A stretch of DNA of 64,000 bases from Anisus vortex (GCA_949126835.1 OX421502.1:37835282-37899281), one strand, 5' to 3'; shown: positions 44,327-56,019, counted from the first letter of the stretch. Notes: generated by a model not told the origin, from the sequence alone. A program made the numbers and translations.

Positions 44327-44504
44327 AAAAAAAGGATACATGGCAATAATTTGTTGGAAGGTAGTTTTGATTTTTCACACAAACAACGAGCAGAAATATG
44401 AAAATTCCAAATTAGATACAGTCGTATTAAACCATCTCTTAAAACCGCCAAAACTAGGCGAAAAAAGTCTTGCATTTATTTTTCATTCCGCAGGCTTTTC
44501 CTAG

Positions 44505-46265
44505 ATTTACGTGTGTGGAAACTGGTTTCTTTCGTGTGTAACTTGCTTGTGTGCAAACTGGTTTCTTTCGTGTGTAACTTGCTTGTGTGCAAACTGGTTT
44601 TCTTTCGTGTGTAACTTGCTTGTGTGCAAACTGGTTTATTTTGTGTGTGACTTGTGTGTGTTCAAATGGGTGTCTTTTATGTGTAACTTGCTTGTGTGGA
44701 AACTGGTATCTTTTGTGTGTAACTTGTGTGTGTTCAAACTGGTTTATTTTGTGTGTAACTTGTGTGTGTTCAAACTGGTTTATTTTGTGTGTAACTTGTG
44801 TGTGTTCAAACTGGTTTCTTTTGTGTGTAACTTGTGTGTGTTCAAACTGGTTTCTTTTGTGTGTAACTTGTGTGTGTTCAAACTGGTTCTTTTGTGTGTA
44901 ACTTGCGTGTTTGGAAACTGGTTTCTTTTATGTGTAACTTGCTTGTGTGGAAACCGGTATCTTTTGTGTGTAACTTGTGTGTGTTCAAACTGGTTTCTTT
45001 TGTGTGTAATTTGTGTGTGTTCAAACTGGTTTCTTTTATGTGTAACTTGCTTGTGTTCAAACTGGTTTCTTTTGTGTGTAACTTGTGTGTGTTCAAACTG
45101 GTTTCTTTTGTGTGTAACTTGCGTGTTTGGAAACTGGTTTCTTTTATGTGTAACTTGCTTGTGTGGAAACCGGTATCTTTTGTGTGTAACTTGTGTGTGT
45201 TCAAACTGGTTTCTTTTGTGTGTAACTTGTGTGTGTTCAAACTGGTTTCTTTTATGTGTAACTTGCTTGTGTTCAAACTGGTTTCTTTTGTGTGTAACTT
45301 GTGTGTGTTCAAACTGGTTTCTTTTGTGTGTAACTTGCGTGTTCAAATTGGTTTATTTTGTGTGTAACTTGTGTGTGTTCAAACTGGTTTCTTTTGTGTG
45401 TAACTTGTGTGTTTGGAAACTGGTTTATTTTGTGTGTAACTTGTGTGTTTGGAAACTGGTTTATTTTGTGTGTAACTTGCTTGTGTGGAAACTGGTTTAT
45501 TTTGTGTGTAACTTGTGTGTGTTCAAACTGGTTATTTTGTGTGTAACTTGTGTGTGTTCAAACTGGTTTTTTTGTGTGGAACTTGTGTGTGTTCAAACTG
45601 GTTTCTTTCGTGTGTAACTTGCTTGTGTGGAAACTGGTTTATTTTGTGTGTAACTTGTGTGTGTTCAAACTGGTTTCTTTTGTGTGTAACTTGCGTGTGT
45701 TAATACTGGGTTCTTTTGTGTGTAACTTGCGTATGTTGATACTGGGTTATTTTGTGTGTAACTTGCGTGTGTGCAAATTGGTTTCTTTTGTGTGTAACTT
45801 GCATATTTGGAAACTGGTTTCTTTTTTGTGTAACTTGCGTGTGTTGATACTGGGTTCTTTTGTGTGTAACTTGCATGCGTGCAAACGGGTTTCCTTTGTG
45901 TGTAACTTGCGTGTGTGGAAGTGGTTTCTTTTGTGTGTAACTTGCGTGTGTTGATACTGGGTTCTTTTGTGTGTAACTTGCGTGTGTGGAAACGGGTTTC
46001 TTTTGTTTGTAACTTGCATGTGTGCAAACGGTTTTTTTTTGTTTGTAACTTGCCTGTGTGCAAACTGGTTTCCTTTGTTTGTAACGTGTTTGTGTGCAAA
46101 CGGTTTTTTTTTTGTTTGTAACTTGCCTGTGTGCAAAACTGGTTTTCTTTGTTTGTAATGTGTTTGTGTGCAAACGTTTTTTTTGTAACTTGCGTGTGTT
46201 GAAACTGGCTACTTTTATGTGTAACTTGCGTGTGTGCAAACGGGTTACTTTTGAGTGTAATGAGC
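44505..46265. repeat. 36-bp tandem repeat array, about 49 units
   Basis: Unit gtgtgtaacttgtgtgtgtt / caaactggtttctttt, period 36 bp. 36 is divisible by 3, so long frames (up to 368 codons, Cys-rich) open in several frames and on both strands. Simultaneous openness in overlapping frames and the decay at the right end argue against coding. Confidence 0.95.
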
Positions 46266-46784
46266 GTACTATAATTGTAACAATCCTTACCATCAGTCTA
46301 GATTTAAAATCTTTGTATTGATTTAGAATTTCTGTTTCATTTATTTTTCCTATTACATTGTTTAAAGATATTTACTACTTATTTGTCTTCGTAATTTATC
46401 ATAATTTTATGTTGCTATTTATTTCTCTGTCAACTTATTTATACGTTGAGAATATTAAGTAAATTTTTGTTTGTAAACTCATAAACTATAGATTAAATAA
46501 GAGATTTGCTTTTAGATTTAATCTAAAAACCCATTTCAAAGTGACAAACATCAAGATAAAAAATCAAAAACAAAACTAAAAAATATTTTGCTGGAATTTG
46601 AATTATTGCACTGCGGTTTACTTTTTTTAAACGTCAAGAACAAGAAAAAGGCTCTTTTTTAACAAGCAAAAGCAAACTATTTGAAAATGCATTAATTTTT
46701 TTTTGTTGCGATTTTAAAGCAATTGTGATACTATTAGTATGTGTGCCAATGATAACATAATCTAATAAAAGAATCCATTCTTTT
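46266..46784. other. AT-rich spacer
   Basis: No gene or element recognised. Confidence 0.5.
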
Positions 46785-46968
46785 AGGTAATGACTTGATC
46801 TGACACATCGGAAATGGTATTCTTGGAGATGTCCTGTGGCTGTGTTTTCGAAAATAAGGCTGGTTATATATACTTCGGTGATCGTAGGAGGAGTCTGTGG
46901 GTATTGTGGCCGAGTTGTGGTGGATGGCGTTGATATTGTAGTAGTTGTTGATGGTATAGTTTTTGTTG
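46785..46968 (-). pseudogene. Frameshifted Thr-rich tail of paralogue C
   Basis: Read one frame off the exon upstream, the - strand encodes PSTTTTISTPSTTTRPQYPQ, and then a region whose DNA matches the NAISNVTDQVIT tail at 12,462. About 8 bp are missing near 46,835. The tail thus appears to have been cut off from the main frame by one indel and damaged by another. Confidence 0.45.
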
Positions 46969-47806
46969 TTATATAGCGTTGGTAGTTGTAGCTGGTACTG
47001 CAGTGGTTTCTTGTGGTAAACTTGGTCTCTCTGTTTGAATCAGATCATAGTCAATATGGAATTGGTTACGATCATTGGTACAATCCCGAAAAGTATTTCT
47101 AAACGGTGGCCTAAACATATCGTTTCTTTCTTGTTCTTCTTCTTCTGATGATGTTGTCGGCGGCCTAAAGAAATTATCCCTAGTATATGAGAAAAACAAA
47201 ATTATACAAAATTAAATGTCTTTTTTTTTTCAACATAACTGTATGCTCAATACAATCGCTAGATTTAACATTTTAAAAGGTGTTCATCAATAGTTCATGA
47301 ATGAGTTATAGATAAACCTGATAACTTGTACAGTGGCTAATTACAATAAAAATAAAATGGGTGTTATACATAAAGCTAATTGTTTGCATACACACATTTT
47401 TTTAAAGCGTTTTTTTTCAAATTTTGAAAGAAGGAGATAAAAAAAATGTGTGGACTTCTATTGATGAAATTAAAAGTTTATCGTTGCGAACAAAGAATTC
47501 TTTTTATTAATTTTTGTAACAATATTAATGTTACAAATAGTAAGTTAAAATATTTTAAAATTGTGGTAATGAAATCTATTTAAAATATTATCAAGCTAAA
47601 TGCCATTTTTGACTCAATTCCAACACTTGTCTTTAGTGTGCTTTTATTTCAGCCATTTCTTTTTTACATGGTTAATCTAATTGATATCCGTCGGTATGGT
47701 ATATTCAAAATATCGTTTACCTTGTGGAAGAAACTCGACTCCTTGGAAACCCACCAGTCACGGCAAGGATGGCAAGAAACACGAGAAAAACATGCAGGAC
47801 TTTCAT
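46969..47806 (-). CDS. Small secreted protein gene (paralogue C), two exons
   Basis: Exon 1 (47,806-47,721, 86 nt) encodes MKVLHVFLVFLAILAVTGG and then FPRSRVSSTR, a strong signal peptide with a basic start to the mature protein. Donor AAG/GTAAAC. Exon 2 (47,179-46,969) follows acceptor catatactag and encodes DNFFRPPTTSSEEEEQERND, FRPPFRNTFRDC and a Thr-rich end TTAVPATTTNAI, then TAA. Total 98 residues with one Cys after the signal. The stop may come from a frameshift, since Thr-rich coding continues in the next frame to 46,785. It shares the signal exon length and acceptor with paralogues A and B but not the QRPHND motif. Function unknown; secretion is predicted. Confidence 0.62.
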
Positions 47807-47809
47807 GAT

Positions 47810-48045
47810 TGATTGTTTGATTGTTTAGCAATCTAGAATTTCATCATTAATTGTTTGATTGTTTAGCAATCTAGAATTTCATCATTGATTGTTTGATTGT
47901 TTAGCAATCTAGACTTTCATCATTGATTGTTTGATTGTTTAGCGATCTAGAATTTCATCATTGATTGTTTGATTGTTTAGCAATCTAGACTTTCATCATT
48001 GATTGTTTGATTGTTTAGCAATCTAGAATTTCAGCAAACAAAAAA
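47810..48045. repeat. 38-bp tandem repeat directly upstream of paralogue C start
   Basis: Six units of gattgtttgattgtttagca / atctagaatttcatcatt, period 38 bp. On the - strand the unit is the leader sequence next to the ATG. Paralogues B and D have one unit-like copy (tctagattgc near the start). The 5' leader of C has therefore been amplified. Confidence 0.9.
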
Positions 48046-48309
48046 ACATCAACAGATAATCTATTTATAAAGTTTAAGTTGTAACGAAAGTTATTTGACT
48101 TCAGTTATTTCTAATATTTTTAGTTGAACGTATTTACGTTTCCCACTATCGTCCAATTTAACGACTCGCCTAAAACGGATGTCAAATCCAAACCTTTTGT
48201 GAGAAAATGTGTTTTTTTTATCTCGAAAATATTTTAATTATTTAATTATATGTGACACTTAGCAATTGTTATTAGGTGTAAAAATTGTATATATACATAT
48301 TTGTGAATT

Positions 48310-48490
48310 AAGCATCGGTGTTTTCGAAACAGCGGGCTTGGATTGACATACCGAAGATTCCGAGTTCGAATCCTTGTAAAAGCAGGTAGTTTTTCTTCGA
48401 GAGTCTAAAGTCTAAAGGGTAAACTTATCTGGAGATATGTAAATGTGGTTGGGCATTGTGCTGGCCACACAACCCCACAAGCCACTCAAC
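48310..48490 (+). mobile_element. Diverged tRNA-like SINE
   Basis: B box gagttcgaatcc at about 48,363, then body-like ggttgggcattgtgctggcc and acacaacccc. Degenerate. Confidence 0.55.
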
Positions 48491-48680
48491 TGCTCTTTAG
48501 ACCAGCATAGTCTTAAAAGCATACTTAACAATTAAACTCGTTTTAAATTTATCACTAGCTGGTTATGCCAAAAAAATAGCTCTTAATACATAGCATTAAT
48601 TGACCCATATAAGGGAATTTATAGAGTTAAATTTATATATATTTTAGTTAGTGTATGAAATCTATTGGATCGATTATTAA

Positions 48681-48753
48681 CCCTTCCCGTACCGACCTAC
48701 TTCTATCTATGCTTCCTTCAGTTCCGCTATATACGCGCCCGGGACTGTAAGGG
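48681..48753 (-). mobile_element. 73-bp TTAA MITE, copy b (inverted)
   Basis: Reverse orientation of the element at 40,401-40,473, again flanked by TTAA (48,677-48,680 and 48,754-48,757), same length. Confidence 0.9.
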
Positions 48754-48759
48754 TTAATT

Positions 48760-49598
48760 CACTCGACTAATTCTTCATTCGCGTTTAAAGGAAAATTATT
48801 CCTCTAAGAGATTTGAGTACATCTCTAAAATGATTTAATTTGTCTCTAAAGAAGTTTAATTATCAGAGCCTAAATAAATATTTCTTTACATTATACATGC
48901 AAGTAAAAAATATACTTTGTATGCCTACCCTATTATCACGGGCAGTCTGTTATAGAAAAGAATTTTCTGCGCATTGATATTTATAATGCATGCTTCAGAC
49001 TACATCATATAGGTAAGGTGCCATAATTGCGAAATTCTAGAAGAGATAAGTAAACTCTACGGTCTGAAAAAGAATATGTTGCACAATCGGAGAGATGATG
49101 TCAGACACCAACACCACACGCACACACACAGGTCAACTTATCCTGATGTTCTCTATGACAAATGATAATCTATTCGACCCCTGCCTTGGAAACTGACGTC
49201 ACAGTTTGAGACTGAGTGTCAATGGATTTATTAGGATGCTACATTTGTTTTTTTTTATTGCTCAAGACATTCACACTCTCAAGTTTTCCAGTGAATGACC
49301 CTCTCCCAACACGCCCCCCCCCCCTTTAATCTATTGTAGTTCACAGAATTCTTTCTAGCATGCTTTGGGAGAGTTTGTGAAATCGGTCATTGTGGAACAC
49401 CCCCTCCCCTCCCCCCCTGTCCAACATCATCCCAAATGTTTGTGACATCCTCCCTATCAAAGGCGTTGTGACAACATTTATTGACGCCCCCCCCCCCCCC
49501 CCCCGTTATCTTTTGCGCTGACTCCATGGCATTCCAAATGGAATTATTTTTTGTAACTATAGTTCGTTGACATACCACAACACTTTGATACAATACAA
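48760..49598. other. Right part of block 2, no gene seen
   Basis: Aligned patches with 17,750-18,850 in block 1 (for example ggcagtctgttatagaaaag; cagtttgagactgagtgtca). C runs occur near 49,313 and 49,490. Confidence 0.55.
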
Positions 49599-49804
49599 CA
49601 GGGTTCGGCAACCTTTTGATAATAGCGTGCCAAAGTAGGATTTCTAATTTATCCTGCGTGCCAACAGTCTAAAAGTCATTCTGCTCTAGCAGTCAATTTC
49701 TGGTAGAAGAGACTTGAATTGCCTTTTCAGGGGTCTTCCGCGTGCCATTAAAAATCACTCAGCGTGCCGAGTGTGGCACGCATGCCATAGGTTGTCGACC
49801 CTTG
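49599..49804. mobile_element. hAT MITE, GTCGGCAACCT family
   Basis: Ends cagggttcggcaacct and aggttgtcgacccttg. Interior gtgtggcacgcatgcc and gtgccaacagtctaaaagtc. Confidence 0.75.
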
Positions 49805-50029
49805 CAGTACAATATTGTCAAAGAAGGGGGAGTGTTCGAGTTGTCGTCAGGTGAAATTTGATTGTGTGAACGCCTTGAGAAATACACAAACAACATCATG
49901 ATACAAACACAAATTTAAACACACTGAATCTCAAACTGCACCGTCGTGCCAAAAGGCAGTTATCGTTTGTATTATTATATTGCAGAGAAACACTTTCAGG
50001 TCTTATCTTCTGTTATCTTATATATTACA

Positions 50030-50205
50030 GACGCTCCTTCTATAAAGAAGATTATTGCGTCCTACGCTCATCCGTTGTCCGAGTCTAGTCTTGCATCTTT
50101 GTTAATGTTTTAAATGATTTTAAGTTACTGATTTTCCTGTTTTTTTCAGGCAACCCATTCCATGCCCGAATGCCACTCGGGAAGAACGAATATGCATTTG
50201 TTCTC
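50030..50205 (-). mobile_element. LINE 3' end fragment, reverse
   Basis: Reverse complement of the family at 7,185 and 20,556 (cctacgctcatccgttgtcc, gcaacccattccatgcccga). Confidence 0.7.
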
Positions 50206-50765
50206 GCATAAGGGATTAGGAAAGTGTTTTTGTCTTTATGTATATTTGAGCAATGTAACAGATAAGTCGTGTAAGTTTGTGTTTTTTTGTTGTTGCTTGA
50301 GTTGTTGTTCCTCTGATGGGCCCTAGGCCTATATGGTGTATCGGTGAATTGTAAAAGTGTATCGGTGTATTATAAAAGCTCTACACCACTTAATTAACAT
50401 ATTAGTATGTACGAGATTTTCCTTGTATCTGAAATAAAACGGTGATTAATAAGTACTAATGCTTTCCTTCTCTGTAACTAAATAATTAAACAAATAATGT
50501 AACCACTCAGGATAATACACCCTAGTCATTACTTTGAGAACCTATCTCACATCACCGCTTATCTATATGACGCAGTATGGGACATAGAGTATACATATCA
50601 ACCAGCAGAAAATAATTCCATATAAGAATCGGTCAGTGTTTTGAAGGTAAGTTATGCAAAGTCAAAATTAGCATTTGTATTTAAGAAATATTTCAGTGAC
50701 TTCAATACTAAATCGTTTTCAAAGACTCGTTTCTATTGTTAAATTCACTTAAAAAATGTTATTAA
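50206..50765. other. Inverted third-block sequence, no gene seen
   Basis: 50,520-50,590 (ttatctatatgacgcagtat) is the reverse complement of 17,815-17,850 (gcgtcatatagataagga), which marks the start of an inverted, diverged copy of the block. Confidence 0.55.
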
Positions 50766-51460
50766 CTGATTAACTACCGTATTAAAAGCAGAAAAAAATC
50801 AAGCTGTGGCCGAATTAAATTTCTGTCCCGTTTTTTTACAAGTGGGTGTGTGTACATATGTGTGTGTTGTTCTCTTATCCATTGATATATTTTAAAACGA
50901 ACTATACCATTTTGTAGGAAAATAAATTGTGTATAAGATAAATGTAAACAAAATTTAGTTAATGTGTTAGTTTAGACAATAATTTAAGTTGAAATGTGAT
51001 TTGTTACGAAAAATTAGACGGAAAAATAAAAAAATTCATTTTACCTAATATTTCTTCTTTTCCTCAATGAATTTATAGCTTTCACTCATAATTATTATAA
51101 AGTATATCCAAAATCGAACATAATAAATCCAAGATGTAGTTAATTGAGTGATATTTATACAAACAGGATAAGGTTTTACAATGGAAAAATTTTCCGAAAA
51201 CGGGAAGAAAGTTATTTTTTTTCCGCTTTTTTTTACCGAAATTTAGCAAATAAACTAAAAATGTTTACGTTTTGAAATCGAAAATAGGTTCGTAAATATA
51301 CTTCCTGTCGGTAACTACAAATTTCGGAACAAAATTTTACGAAATAATGCAAATATTAAGCTTTAAACTCGGCGAAATAATCTTGGCGCTGTCAGCGGCT
51401 TGTGGTACAAAGTGAATGAATCGCATGAGCCGCTGTGAGCGGCTCATGGTAGTTAATCAG
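50766..51460. mobile_element. TTAA-flanked TIR element, 695 bp, copy 2 (inverted)
   Basis: Reverse-orientation copy of 19,758-20,451. The same 13-bp ends are flanked by TTAA (50,762-50,765 and 51,461-51,464), with the gagccgctgtgagcggctc hairpin now near the right end. Confidence 0.87.
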
Positions 51461-51584
51461 TTAAAGTTTTAAATGAGTAAAAAAGTACACAGACTTTACG
51501 AAGGTTCGTTTTCAAATTACTGTCAGTGTAATTATATTTGTTCTTTAACCTTCATAAATTCTAGATTGCTAAAGGAAACAAACA

Positions 51585-51673
51585 ATGATGAGAGTCTGGC
51601 TTGTCTTACTTGTACTGCCTGCATTCAGTGTCGCCCGATGGAATTCAGAAGAAAGTTCAAGAGAAGCGTCAGA
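51585..51673 (+). CDS. Signal-peptide exon of secreted-family paralogue D (inverted block)
   Basis: Tandem ATGs at 51,585 and 51,588. From the second, 86 nt to donor GTAAAT at 51,674, the same length and phase as in paralogues B and C. Encodes MRVWLVLLVLPAFSVARWNS and then EESSREASE. The leader tctagattgctaaa resembles those of B and C. No second exon was recognised downstream, so this may be an orphan exon. Confidence 0.5.
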
Positions 51674-52079
51674 GTAAATATGATGGATTTTTAAAAAAAT
51701 AAATAACTATTTGCAATATATATTTATAACATTCGCCATTACATAGTGTATTTGTAATAAAACATTGTTCTTAGGTGTCTCTAATTAATTCTGTAAAGTA
51801 AGTATCGCATCAGAGCTCTTGTTAACAATTTGTTTGTATTTTGTAAGCAACCAAGACTTGTAAAAACAAATTTTACATTTGTCATATAAATTAAAAAAAT
51901 AAAATAACAACTTTTGTCATTGCATGTTAAGGATAATAATTTAATTGAAAACATTTTCGAAACAAATTGTCTAATTTCTTATGAATTTTTAAACTTCTTT
52001 ACTGGTAGGTTTATTTTAAGCTTTTTTTATACATCAAGATTTTAGAGTACTTTAAATATATTTGTTGACTTCTATTTTT
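51674..52079. other. AT-rich spacer
   Basis: No acceptor plus family-like exon seen for paralogue D. Confidence 0.45.
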
Positions 52080-52553
52080 TACTCCCTTTATTTTAAGTTG
52101 CAATTTTTGTCTGTCCGCTTGCAATCGTGCTTCTTGTCATGCTTCTTGATTGCAGAACTTTGCTTCGATTTTTCGACCACTTTCCGTGGTCCAATCAAGC
52201 TGAAATTTGGGCAGCAGACTTGTGGCGACTAACAATACATTCTTTCAATTTTTCAGTTAAAACAACTTAATTATACTATACTGATGACAATATTCATTTC
52301 TTAAAAGGAAAGTATAAGAAAAATTTTGGTTTCACTTTAAAAATGCCTGTGCAACTTTTTATAGTTTTTCGGCTCAAAGCTAGAAAACAAAATTTTGCGC
52401 TAAGATTATTTTTAGAACAATACATAGGCCTACGGAGTAAGGAGATATTTTTGAGATTTGCGACACGGATATTTTTCTGTACATTTCATTTCCAGTAGTC
52501 AATCAATTATTTAATTACATGATGGTAAACTTAGTTTGCAAATAAAGGGAGTA
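52080..52553. mobile_element. TIR element, about 474 bp (tactccctttatt family), copy 2
   Basis: Reverse-orientation relative of 43,873-44,326, with intact ends tactccctttattt and aataaagggagta. Confidence 0.7.
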
Positions 52554-52803
52554 TAATAAAAACTTCATTTTTATGGGTTATTCTTGTTATCCCTTATCCG
52601 CATAAATATGGATAACGTTTAGCTCAAAATTTTTTAAACACTAAAATTAGCCAGGAATTAACTCGCACTTCAAAAGATGGTTCTTGGTCTAAATCCTATA
52701 TTATTTGGATATTCGTTGGGCTTTCTAACCACACGGAAAGAAACGAAGGAGGAGTTTAACATTCTATAGAATCTATGAACCATGTTTCAGTACCAAACCA
52801 AAA

Positions 52804-53012
52804 AGTGGGTCAATTAGCCTTCGATACTCATTTAGCCAGCCCGACAGACATGAAGTCGGTCAATTAGACTTCGATACTCATTTAGCCAGCCCGACAGACA
52901 TGAAGTCGGTCAATTAGACTTCGATACTCATTTAGTCATTCCTCCAGGCCGAAAGTGGGTCAATTAGCCTTCAATACTCATTTAGCCAGCCCGCCAGACA
53001 GAAAGTCAAAAT
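52804..53012. repeat. 50-bp tandem repeat, 4 units
   Basis: Unit caattagacttcgatactca / tttagccagcccgacagaca / tgaagtcggt, 50 bp. Confidence 0.9.
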
Positions 53013-54103
53013 GTTTTGCGAAGTTTACTCTTAGGATTTTTAAATGTCTATAGAGCATAATATAGACCAACAAAGTATTAACTTCATTGATGACGCACAC
53101 ATTATTGCTTCTGACCAACACAAGTTTATTATTTTATTAGTACTTCATGATAAAGTTTTGAATTTATGACCAAAGTTGTAATCAAATGTTATAAAAGACA
53201 CAAGAACATCGGATTTAAAATTACTGAAATAATAGGATCGATAATATTTCAGTAAAAACTAAACAAACCCCATCTTTAAAAAAAAATGTATATAAGTCTT
53301 GTGGATAGAAGCGCTATATATAACCATAATAATAACAAAACAACAAAACAAAATATAACCTCATTATTTTATGTATTACAATCAAACATTGTTAAAAGAG
53401 TAATGGCTAGGGTCTGGACTAATTTGAAATAATATATTTAAGCCACAAGATGAAAGTTCAGAAGTATACAAATATTCGAATAATAATATTGCAGTTCACT
53501 GGTCGATAATAGGTAGTTTTTTTTTTTTAAATACTCTGCGAAACAAAAAGAACAACAATTAATTATACTTCTTTGTGCATTATATATAGGTATTGCTGTA
53601 TAATGTGATATAACGAATTTTCCAAAAGAAATCAGAATGTTAATGAAAAATGCATACAATACAAGTTAGTACAAGCACACATTTCGGAGTAGAAGAGAGT
53701 GGGACAAGTTAATACAAATTTTACATTTTTTGAAATGAATTGCAAACATTATTTTTAGAGTGGATAAAAATACTTCTATTAGTTCCCCTGAGTAGCCTAT
53801 CCTGCACCTTTTCATCAAAAAATTTTATTCATCAGAATATATTTTAAATATATGAAGGACTAAAAGCAAGGCAAATCAATTTGTATCTACTTGTTCCATG
53901 CCGGGGAAAGGTGATACACATATTATGGGCTAAGGGGCTAGTTGAAACATTGAATAAGATTTTATAATAATACTAATGCAATGACAAATTAATAAAGTAA
54001 ACAGCCCGAAACTTTTATGTTGTTGTTTATTTTAATACCTAGAACAATTCTGGTAAATATAAACCCTGTCACTTACTGTCTTCAGTGCACTCCTGTCACT
54101 TAC
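53013..54103. other. AT-rich region, no gene recognised
   Basis: Includes a short CR1-like tail (gatagaagcgctatatataa, near 53,305). Any 3' exon of the - strand gene at 54.1-55.3 kb should lie here, but none was recognised. Confidence 0.45.
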
Positions 54104-54118
54104 TGTCTTCAGTGCACT
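54065..54118 (-). repeat. 27-bp direct duplication spanning the exon 2 splice donor
   Basis: cctgtcacttactgtcttca + gtgcact occurs twice, at 54,065 and 54,092, so the exon end and its GTAAGT donor are duplicated. Use of the distal donor would bring an in-frame TGA into the message. Confidence 0.85.
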
Positions 54119-55274
54119 TGTCGCGGGCCCAAATTTTACTGTCAGACAAAGAGCCAGAAATATCAGTAGTTGTTTTTAATCGAAAACAAATAAATTTCAT
54201 TGTATCAATTTTATTGGACAGCGTTACACATCTGTGGGATTGTTTGCTTAAAATAATGTCTTCTGCAGCCAGTTTGACGGCTTTTAGCGTAGCCCCCATC
54301 TTCGCACAATCTGAAAATACAAAACAATAAAAAAAAATACTTTAAAACAAAATTTTAAAACCAAAATAATGGTAGAATAAAAGGATAAATAAAAATAATG
54401 CTTTTCAGTAACTTAAACTCCTAAGTTTTAAATAAGCATGATAAAACTTAGACATTATAAAAAGCAAATATAAATGAAAATGATTTAAATGTAAGCTAAA
54501 CTCAATACCCTAACAATCTAATTTAAAATAAATACATTTTTGTGAACAAAAATGTATCCTTCAATGTTTAAATTATTTTTCAAAGGAGTAAACAAGTAAA
54601 CGGATATTGTATCAATGTGCCCCAAGTCTTCTGTACCAACTTGCCCCACTACATCGCATTGAATTGATTCGTCTATATCTTAAACAAGAAGCAAATAACA
54701 CAATCATAATCTACATACAATTATTCAGGAATCCTTATTTGACCTCAATGAAAAGATGATAAAATAAAACAAAAGTACTTATCCTTGTCTGTAAAATCTG
54801 TTGCAAACTAGTTAATATTTTTCAAAAGTCGATCAAATGTCAATTTACCTCACAGTTTTGCCACATTTGATACTATTTTTACAACGAAAGTAGGGGAAGT
54901 AGATATTTCCCAAAGATGGACCGCTTGCTTTGATATTTCTGCTCTTTAATAACTTGAAACACTTAGTTTTGGAATTTCCAATCGCACTAAGTCCTCTAGA
55001 CTTCCGGTTTAGTAATTCGCTGTGATTTTGTAAATGGAAAATTAAGATTAAAATCGAAAGTTGTATACAGCGAAAGTCTTTAGAGAAGTTTAGGAGTCAT
55101 TAAAGACAGTGTTATTGGCTGCGCACGGAAAAAACAAATGTTAAGCTCTAAAAAATAGATCAAGCGGTCCATCTCCTTATAGTTATAGCCTTTGTATTTA
55201 TGTACACCGGAAAAAATTAGGATTAAAACACTAAAACAGTTGACGTCCAGTGTGATTCCCATGTAGTTCGCCAT
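54104..55274 (-). CDS. Candidate secreted Cys-containing protein, two exons (partial)
   Basis: Exon 1 (55,274-55,208, 67 nt) encodes MANYMGITLDVNCFSVLILIFS, with a hydrophobic end like a signal peptide, donor GTGTAC. Exon 2 (54,310-54,104, 207 nt) follows acceptor gttttgtattttcag, and the split codon joins cleanly to Asp. It begins DCAKMGATLKAVKLAAEDII and contains HRCVTLSNK, MKFICFRL and WARDKCTED, then donor GTAAGT. Cysteines near 24, 49, 65 and 88 suggest a small extracellular domain. Exon 2 ends in phase 1, so at least one more exon is needed. Family not recognised. An earlier ATG at 55,319 is in frame but weakens the signal. Confidence 0.45.
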
Positions 55275-55329
55275 GCAGCACCCACTAATTATGCTGACAT
55301 ACGTTGTTTTCACATGCATTAAACAATAT

Positions 55330-55415
55330 TCTTTGAGGTCTTTCGCGTGCCACTGAAAATCGTTATGCGTGCCAAGTCTGGCACACGTTCCTTAGGTTGC
55401 CGATCCCTGTTATAT
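55330..55415. mobile_element. Half of a hAT MITE
   Basis: tttcgcgtgccactgaaaat, aagtctggcacacg and ttaggttgccgatccctg match the right half of the GTCGGCAACCT family. Confidence 0.6.
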
Positions 55416-55946
55416 AGCATTCGCGTTGTTTCTATAAATACTTTTCGATACTTGATGTTCATCCCGAAAATGAGCAGTAGATGCAATCAATTTTGCAGAG
55501 ATTCCCATCACTATTAGTTGCTAGAAAAAGAATGGCGAATGGTTAAATAAAAACTGCACTATTATACAGTGTGTGTATCCTGAGGCACAGAGTTTTCTTA
55601 TAACACTTGATACGTACAAATTCTTAGTTATTCTATTAATCTGGGAAAATTGCTAAAAGTGGGGCCTTTTTCTTAAAATTTCGCTCCCCCTAGCGTCAAA
55701 AGCTGGCTACGCTACTGATGTGCACTATACATTATGACTTTCGTACATCATAATACAAAAGTAAAAAAAAAAAAAACATTGATAACTCCATATTATCAGA
55801 TTTGTGGGTATATAACAAAAAATTATTTTGATGTTTAGGTATTAAAGCCCCTAAATCTACATCTTGTAAAGGTGCTTGAAATAGTTCTAAGTGTAAATTG
55901 TTTTCCTCTGTTTCTTCTGTTCCGTAATGGATTTTGATAAAGTTAA
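55416..55946. other. AT-rich spacer
   Basis: No gene recognised. Confidence 0.5.
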
Positions 55947-56019
55947 CCCTTACAGTCTCGGGCGCGTATATAGCGGAACTGAAGGCAGCATAGATAGAAG
56001 CAGGTCGGTACGGGAAGGG
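55947..56019 (+). mobile_element. 73-bp TTAA MITE, copy c
   Basis: Same element as at 40,401, flanked by TTAA (55,943-55,946 and 56,020-56,023), differing at only a couple of bases. It lies just outside the truncated retroelement copy. Confidence 0.9.

Noticed and set aside
44152..44475. 107-codon - strand frame with hydrophobic segments
   Set aside because: Lies in a TIR element present in another diverged copy that does not keep the frame.
44511..45617. 368-codon Cys-rich protein
   Set aside because: An artefact of the 36-bp repeat; long frames are also open in overlapping frames and on the other strand.
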